From the NCBI GenBank assembly GCA_963730995.1, contig CAVSUB010000009.1, positions 620,001 through 684,000 on the forward strand: DNA of 64,000 nt. The letters are read 5' to 3'. The translations under genes and the position numbers were made by a program. This document shows positions 60,011 to 64,000 of this stretch, piece by piece. Numbering within the stretch: position 1 is the first letter of the stretch; each line of letters opens with the position of its first letter. Origin of the DNA: CAVSUB01 sp963730995. GTDB taxonomy: Bacteria; Acidobacteriota; Vicinamibacteria; Vicinamibacterales; 2-12-FULL-66-21. Under the pieces are notes generated by a model. The model was not told the origin of the DNA. It searched no databases and saw nothing but the letters and a program-made list of their open reading frames with translations.

Positions 60011-60666
60011 ACCTCTATGTCTACGGATTCGTCACCGCCTCGAAGAAGTCCGCTGGCCAATTGACGGTCGACGGTCATCGCATCGAGCTGCTGTCGGTCG
60101 CTGGTCTCGAGGTCGCGGTCGAACGGCTCGACCAACGTCCGGCGGTATCCGAGAGCGCGCTGCGCCTGCAGCACGCGATCGTCACAGGGCTCGCTCGCCG
60201 ATTCGACGCTGTCCTGCCGGCACGGTTCGGATCGCTGGTGGCTCTCGAAGATCTCGAACGCATTGTCGCCTTGCGAACCGCTGACTTGCGGAAGGCTCTC
60301 CGAAAGGTTCGAGGCCGCGCCCAGATGACGCTCCGCATCGTCACCTCCCCCGCGGTCGAGGCTCCAGCTCCTTCGGTTGAGAAGCCGACGTCCGGCACTG
60401 CCTACCTGGCCTCCAGGAGGGTGGCGCTGTCCGGCACGCGACCTCCCGCAGCGAAGGCATTGACCAGGGGGATCGGAACTCTTCTTCACGACGAACGGAT
60501 CGAGACCCCCGGCCCGGGGCGTACGTCGATCTTTCATTTGATCGATCGCGCGGACGTCCCTCAGTACCGCACGGCCATCAAGAGGGTCCGTCTTCCCGAA
60601 GGCGAACGGGTATCCGTCACCGGGCCATTTCCCCCTTTCGCGTTTGCGCCGGAGCTCTGGACGTGA
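60007..60666 (+). CDS. gvpF: Gas vesicle protein GvpF/L, third copy (short)
   Basis: A 219-residue GvpF/L protein. Opening NLYVYGFVTASKKSAGQLTV, then VLPARFGSLVALEDLERIV, and ending VTGPFPPFAFAPELWT, in which GPFPPFAF is a variant of the GPWPPYNFV signature (Trp and Asn are replaced). It is the shortest copy, with an altered ending, so its partner or role may differ. Both ends overlap neighbours (ATGA upstream, GTGA downstream). Confidence 0.85.
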   Translation: MNLYVYGFVTASKKSAGQLTVDGHRIELLSVAGLEVAVERLDQRPAVSESALRLQHAIVTGLARRFDAVLPARFGSLVALEDLERIVALRTADLRKALRKVRGRAQMTLRIVTSPAVEAPAPSVEKPTSGTAYLASRRVALSGTRPPAAKALTRGIGTLLHDERIETPGPGRTSIFHLIDRADVPQYRTAIKRVRLPEGERVSVTGPFPPFAFAPELWT

Positions 60667-61100
60667 GCAGGTCAGCGCGAAAGACGACGCGTAAGGTCGC
60701 GCGGGCGCGTCGGAAGCCGTCGCCCCCGCCGCGAAAGAAAACGGTCCGCAAAAAGACGCGTGTTGGAGTCGCGTCCATTGAGGTCGCTCAGGCCGACGCG
60801 CTTCGCGCAGAGATTGAACACCTCGCGCAGAGCTCGGGTCCACCACGGTGGAACGCCAATCCCGATGACGTACAGCGTTCGGTAGTGAAGCTGGTGCTGA
60901 CGCTCGTGGAGTTCCTGCGGCAACTCATGGAACGCCAAGCCATTCGACGCATGGAAGCGGGCACCATCTCCGGGGAGGAAACCGAAGCCATCGGCCTCGC
61001 GTTGATGCGGCTGGAGGAAACCGTCAGAGATCTTGGGGCGCAATTCGATCTGAAACCCGAGGACCTCAACCTGGATCTGGGAGTTGGGAAGTTAATCTAG
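60663..61100 (+). CDS. gvpK: Gas vesicle protein GvpK, basic N-terminal extension
   Basis: A 145-residue GvpK, an accessory protein conserved in most vesicle clusters. The core is NADPDDVQRSVVKLVLTLVE-like (here NPDDVQRSVVKLVLTLVEFL), then RQLMERQAIRRMEAGTISGE and IGLALMRLEETVRDLGAQFD. The first 35 residues are almost entirely basic (SRSARKTTRKVARARRKPSP then PPRKKTVRKKTRVG). GTG start in a GTGA overlap with the previous gene. It closes the cluster, since an inverted-repeat element and an opposing gene follow. Confidence 0.92.
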   Translation: MSRSARKTTRKVARARRKPSPPPRKKTVRKKTRVGVASIEVAQADALRAEIEHLAQSSGPPRWNANPDDVQRSVVKLVLTLVEFLRQLMERQAIRRMEAGTISGEETEAIGLALMRLEETVRDLGAQFDLKPEDLNLDLGVGKLI

Positions 61101-61114
61101 GTCCTACGCTGATC

Positions 61115-61355
61115 GAAAAACCATCACAGGAGGAAGGGAGGAGGGAGGAACACCAGGTGGTGGGACAAGCGTTTTGTGCGGAAGACTGCTCCGGCCACGC
61201 TGTTTGTACAACATCATTCCAGCACTTTGTCGGTCAAAGGCTGCTTCGTTTCGTTGGGTCCCAGGCCCCTGTGGATCCGAACTTTCGGTGAGTCGGCGCA
61301 CCCACAAAACAGAAATTAGCTCCTCCCTTCCTCCCCTCCTCCTGTGAAGGTTTTC
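61115..61355. repeat. Inverted-repeat element, family B copy 4, bounding the gvp cluster
   Basis: Left arm GAAAAACCATCACAGGAGGA then AGGGAGGAGGGAGGA (61115-61149), right arm TCCTCCCTTCCTCCCCTCCT then CCTGTGAAGGTTTTC (61321-61355). The 170-base centre is non-repetitive. Sits between gvpK and the convergent beta-propeller gene; same arms as at 31410 and 37660. No transposase or target-site duplication could be confirmed by eye. Confidence 0.85.
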
Positions 61356-61384
61356 CTGACAAGTCGCCAGCGCCCAAAATAAAC

Positions 61385-62431
61385 TCACTTCCTCGTATTG
61401 AACTCGTAGCACCCGGGCGCCGCGAGAACGGTTCCTCCTCTCGTGAAGAAGAACGACCGTGGCGCCATGACGCCGGCTCCGCGAAACTGGAGCGTCCGAC
61501 GCTTGTCTCCCGCGTTGTCGTAGACATACGTGACCGGCGTCATGAGCGACACCCACAGGTTCCCATCCGCATCTGCACCGGCGGCCCTGATGGCAGGCTG
61601 AACGATCGGGAGCTCTCCATCTTCCGTTCGTCGTTTCGGCCAGCTGTTCGGCAGGTTCCTGATGTAGTCGTCGAGCTCAGGTCCTTCGATGTGGCGCTCG
61701 AACGAGAGTCGGCCGGCCGCGTCGTACTTCCGGAACATCGGCACGCCGCCGAGGAAGACGAAGTAGAACCCTCCTTGCGGATTGATGATCGGCAGCCCGG
61801 TGTTCAAAGCGAGGTTGACCTCGCGATCGTGCTCCTGCCCGGTTGGTCTCAGCGTTCCGAACGTTCGCGAGACGCCGCCGTCCATGGCGTACTCCGACAG
61901 CAGCGTGCCAAGCTCCGGTTGATTGATCAGTATGGAGCGGCCCGTGAAAGCCAGCGATCCGATTCCGCTCTGCAGGTAGTTCTCGAACACCAGCGTCGGG
62001 ACCTCCCGCGTCGCCAGCGTGAAACCACCCAGGCTCGCACCGCTCGTCAGAAAAACCTGAATACGTCCCTTGTTGCCCGGCGCATCGGCCACGACGAAGC
62101 GGCCATCGGCTGCCAGGCTGAACGCGGTCGGATGCAGCAGCTTTCCGGGTTCGGCGCCAATCTGCACGAGCACGCGGACCGCGTCGTACGGTGCCTGGAC
62201 GGACGATACCGAGTGCATCCTACGATCGAAGATCAGGTACTCGCCGTCGGATGACCGCGCGCACGCCGAGATTTCCGTGAAGCCTCCAGCGGTGTGCGCC
62301 GGAAGCCCGCCGATCGATTCGAGCGTTTCGATCGATCGCGCACCTGCAGGCTGCGTCGGAGCCGAGTGCGCGAATGACGCGACCAGGCCGAGGAGGGTCA
62401 GGAAAGAGCGGAGAGCGGCGCCAGAGGGCAC
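61385..62431 (-). CDS. Secreted beta-propeller protein (6-bladed NHL-like)
   Basis: A 348-residue protein of unknown function. A signal peptide (LRSFLTLLGLVASFAHSAPT) precedes repeated blade-like segments: SSDGEYLIFDRRMHSVSSV, SLAADGRFVVADAPGNKGRI, GSLAFTGRSILINQPELGTL, NPQGGFYFVFLGGVPMFRKY, GADADGNLWVSLMTPVTYVY and TRGGTVLAAPGCYEFN. These fit a six-bladed propeller. The GTG start is the only in-frame start near the signal peptide. It follows the E1 gene by 20 bases on the same strand and might be cotranscribed. Confidence 0.75.
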   Translation of the reverse strand: MPSGAALRSFLTLLGLVASFAHSAPTQPAGARSIETLESIGGLPAHTAGGFTEISACARSSDGEYLIFDRRMHSVSSVQAPYDAVRVLVQIGAEPGKLLHPTAFSLAADGRFVVADAPGNKGRIQVFLTSGASLGGFTLATREVPTLVFENYLQSGIGSLAFTGRSILINQPELGTLLSEYAMDGGVSRTFGTLRPTGQEHDREVNLALNTGLPIINPQGGFYFVFLGGVPMFRKYDAAGRLSFERHIEGPELDDYIRNLPNSWPKRRTEDGELPIVQPAIRAAGADADGNLWVSLMTPVTYVYDNAGDKRRTLQFRGAGVMAPRSFFFTRGGTVLAAPGCYEFNTRK

Positions 62432-62451
62432 ATCAGGACTGTCCGCGGCTG

Positions 62452-64000
62452 TCAGTACCGAGCGACGTCCCGAATGGCTTTCAGCACGTCAGCCGATTGC
62501 GGGAGGATCGCCTCCTCGAGCTCGGGGTAGTAGGCGACCGGGACGTCCATCGCGGCGACGCGCTTCACCGGAGCGTCGAGATGCTCGAAGAGAGATTCCG
62601 AGATCCGGGCCGCCAGTTCCGCTCCGAAGCCACAGGTGAGCTGATCTTCGTGGGCAATCACCACGCGGCTCGTGCGACGGACCGCGGATGCTATGCCATC
62701 CCAGTCAAAGGGGATGATCGTTCGCAGATCGACGACCATGGCACTGATGCCATCCTTCTCCGCCTGCTGTGCCGCGAGCAGGGCACGCTGCACCAGCGCC
62801 CCGTACGTGATGACGACGACGTCGCTGCCTTCGCGCCGGACGACGGACTTGCCGAAGGGGACCATGTAGTCGGGGCCGGGGTACGCGCTCTTGTTATACG
62901 TCTGCCGATACAGGTGCTTGTGCTCCAGGAAGATGACCGGATCGTCGCAACGGATCGAAGTCCGGAGCAGGCCGGCCGCGTCCTGCGCGTTCGACGGAAA
63001 GGCGATTCTGATGCCCGGGCAGTGCGCGAAGATGCTCTCGCCGGACTGGCTGTGGTACGGCGCGCCTCCCCGCAAGTAGCCACCCGTTGCCACGCGAATG
63101 ACGATGGGACACGAGAAGGCGTTGTTGGAGCGATACCGCAGCATCGACATCTCGTCGCGGATCTGCATCATCGCCGGCCAGATGTAGTCGAAGAACTGAA
63201 TCTCCACGACCGGCTTGATTCCCCGCGTGGCCATGCCCGTGGCACGCCCGATGATGGCCGCTTCAGCGAGCGGAGAATTGAACACGCGGTCGTCGCCGAA
63301 CGCGCGCTGGAGCCCGTGCGTGACCTTGAAAACGCCACCCTTGCCCGAGACAGTCGAGAGCGCATCCGGCCTGCTGCAGTCGGCGACATCTTCGCCAAAC
63401 ACGACGATGCGTGCGTTGCGCGCCATTTCGTCTTTCAGCGTGCGATTGATCGCGGACACCATCGTGTCCGGCTTGCCCTCCAGCCTGGCCTCGGTGGCGA
63501 ACGCGGCTGATGTCGGATCGACGTCCGGTGAGAACACGTAGAGGCCCACGGTATCCACTGACGGCTTCTCAGAGCGGATCGCCCGCTCTGCGGCGTCCGT
63601 GATTTCCCGATCGACGTCGCGCGCGATTCCGCCGAGGTCCGCCTCGCTGGCGACGCCCATGGACGTCAGCAGGGTGCCGAGACGCACGATTGGATCGCGC
63701 ATCGCTTCGGCCGCCCGCTCGTCTGGCGTCTTGTACAGACGCTCGTCGTCCGAAAGAGAGTGGGAGTACGGCCGCGTGACGTGGGCGTGCACCAGGGCCG
63801 GTCCGCGGCGGTTGCGTATGTAGTCGATTGCCTCGCGAAGCGTGCGGTAGCACGTCGGGAAGTCGGTGCCGTCGATGCTGCGGACGAGGAGTCCCGGAAA
63901 CGACGAGACGAGCCTGGAGATGTCTCCCCCGGGGGTCTGAACATCGACCGGGACGGAGATGGCGTAGCCGTTGTCCTCGACGAGGAACAGCACCGGCAGG
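62452..64000 (-). CDS. 2-oxoacid dehydrogenase E1, fused alpha and beta, partial
   Basis: The gene runs off the window at its 5' end. From the visible start it reads LPVLFLVEDNGYAISVPVDV, the end of the alpha subunit ThDP domain, then the beta subunit from about residue 200 (VVFGEDVADCSRPDALSTVS). Other marks: RAFGDDRVFNSPLAEAAIIG, IQFFDYIWPAMMQIRDEMSM, GGYLRGGAPYHSQSGESIFA and HEDQLTCGFGAELAARI at the C-terminus. The fused alpha-beta order is that of branched-chain oxoacid or acetoin-type dehydrogenases found in Bacteroidetes and Acidobacteriota. Substrate class is uncertain. Confidence 0.88.
   Translation of the reverse strand, partial: LPVLFLVEDNGYAISVPVDVQTPGGDISRLVSSFPGLLVRSIDGTDFPTCYRTLREAIDYIRNRRGPALVHAHVTRPYSHSLSDDERLYKTPDERAAEAMRDPIVRLGTLLTSMGVASEADLGGIARDVDREITDAAERAIRSEKPSVDTVGLYVFSPDVDPTSAAFATEARLEGKPDTMVSAINRTLKDEMARNARIVVFGEDVADCSRPDALSTVSGKGGVFKVTHGLQRAFGDDRVFNSPLAEAAIIGRATGMATRGIKPVVEIQFFDYIWPAMMQIRDEMSMLRYRSNNAFSCPIVIRVATGGYLRGGAPYHSQSGESIFAHCPGIRIAFPSNAQDAAGLLRTSIRCDDPVIFLEHKHLYRQTYNKSAYPGPDYMVPFGKSVVRREGSDVVVITYGALVQRALLAAQQAEKDGISAMVVDLRTIIPFDWDGIASAVRRTSRVVIAHEDQLTCGFGAELAARISESLFEHLDAPVKRVAAMDVPVAYYPELEEAILPQSADVLKAIRDVARY

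Noticed and set aside
1..64000. tRNA, rRNA, phage and transposase genes
   Set aside because: No cloverleaf with CCA-like ends, no rRNA blocks and no recombinase, integrase or transposase motifs seen on either strand; small structured RNAs could be missed by eye.

Overview
The window is GC-rich bacterial chromosome, densely packed with housekeeping operons and without rRNA, tRNA, prophage, transposase or CRISPR. The gene mix suggests Acidobacteriota, perhaps a Vicinamibacteria-like lineage: MEP-pathway isoprenoid genes, bacillithiol genes bshB1-bshA, zwf-opcA-gnd, a cytochrome b fused to cytochrome c domains, and VWA-domain secreted proteins. This is an inference from gene content; no marker gene was searched.

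Layout. 0-8.7 kb: uppS (partial), cdsA, dxr, rseP, a DUF1028 protein, a MATE exporter, ispG on the opposite strand, and a secreted glycine-zipper protein. 8.7-20.6 kb: tetrapyrrole genes (hemL, hemB, cobA-hemD fusion, hemC, hemA) enclosing a complete urate-to-ureidoglycolate route (uricase, HIU hydrolase, OHCU decarboxylase, allantoinase, allantoicase) and a CitE/malate-synthase-like aldolase. 20.7-23.5 kb: a CcsA-type protein and two VWA proteins. 23.6-29.3 kb: nuoC, nuoD and nuoM followed by Fo genes (atpZ, atpI, atpB, atpE). 29.4-40.9 kb: a transporter, desaturase, dynamin-like GTPase, exported methyltransferase-like protein, HD hydrolase, RlpA, prolyl-tRNA editing protein, TypA, an ECF sigma/anti-sigma pair and a HEAT-repeat protein. 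41-49.3 kb: a Rieske/cytochrome b-c complex, bacillithiol genes and the oxidative pentose phosphate operon. 49.6-51.9 kb: acyl-CoA ligase and a CBS protein. 51.9-61.1 kb: a gas-vesicle (gvp) cluster. 61.4-64 kb: a secreted beta-propeller protein and a fused E1 2-oxoacid dehydrogenase running off the end.

The gvp cluster is the most novel block. It holds a GvpA, two further GvpA/J-family proteins, three GvpF/L proteins, GvpG and GvpK, together with a hybrid-free histidine kinase, a single-domain response regulator and a tandem ArsA/Get3-type ATPase with a CxxC in each half. The usual AAA ATPase GvpN is absent from the window. Most of the Gvp proteins carry strongly basic tails.

Two other genome-scale features stand out. 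Intergenic spaces hold several families of short, non-coding inverted or tandem repeats, some nested inside each other. About 20 reading-frame breaks occur, 14 of them in 41.0-47.95 kb, nearly all repaired by removing one base. That bias points to sequence error in the assembly rather than gene decay, and affected genes are given here as single coding regions with the break noted.
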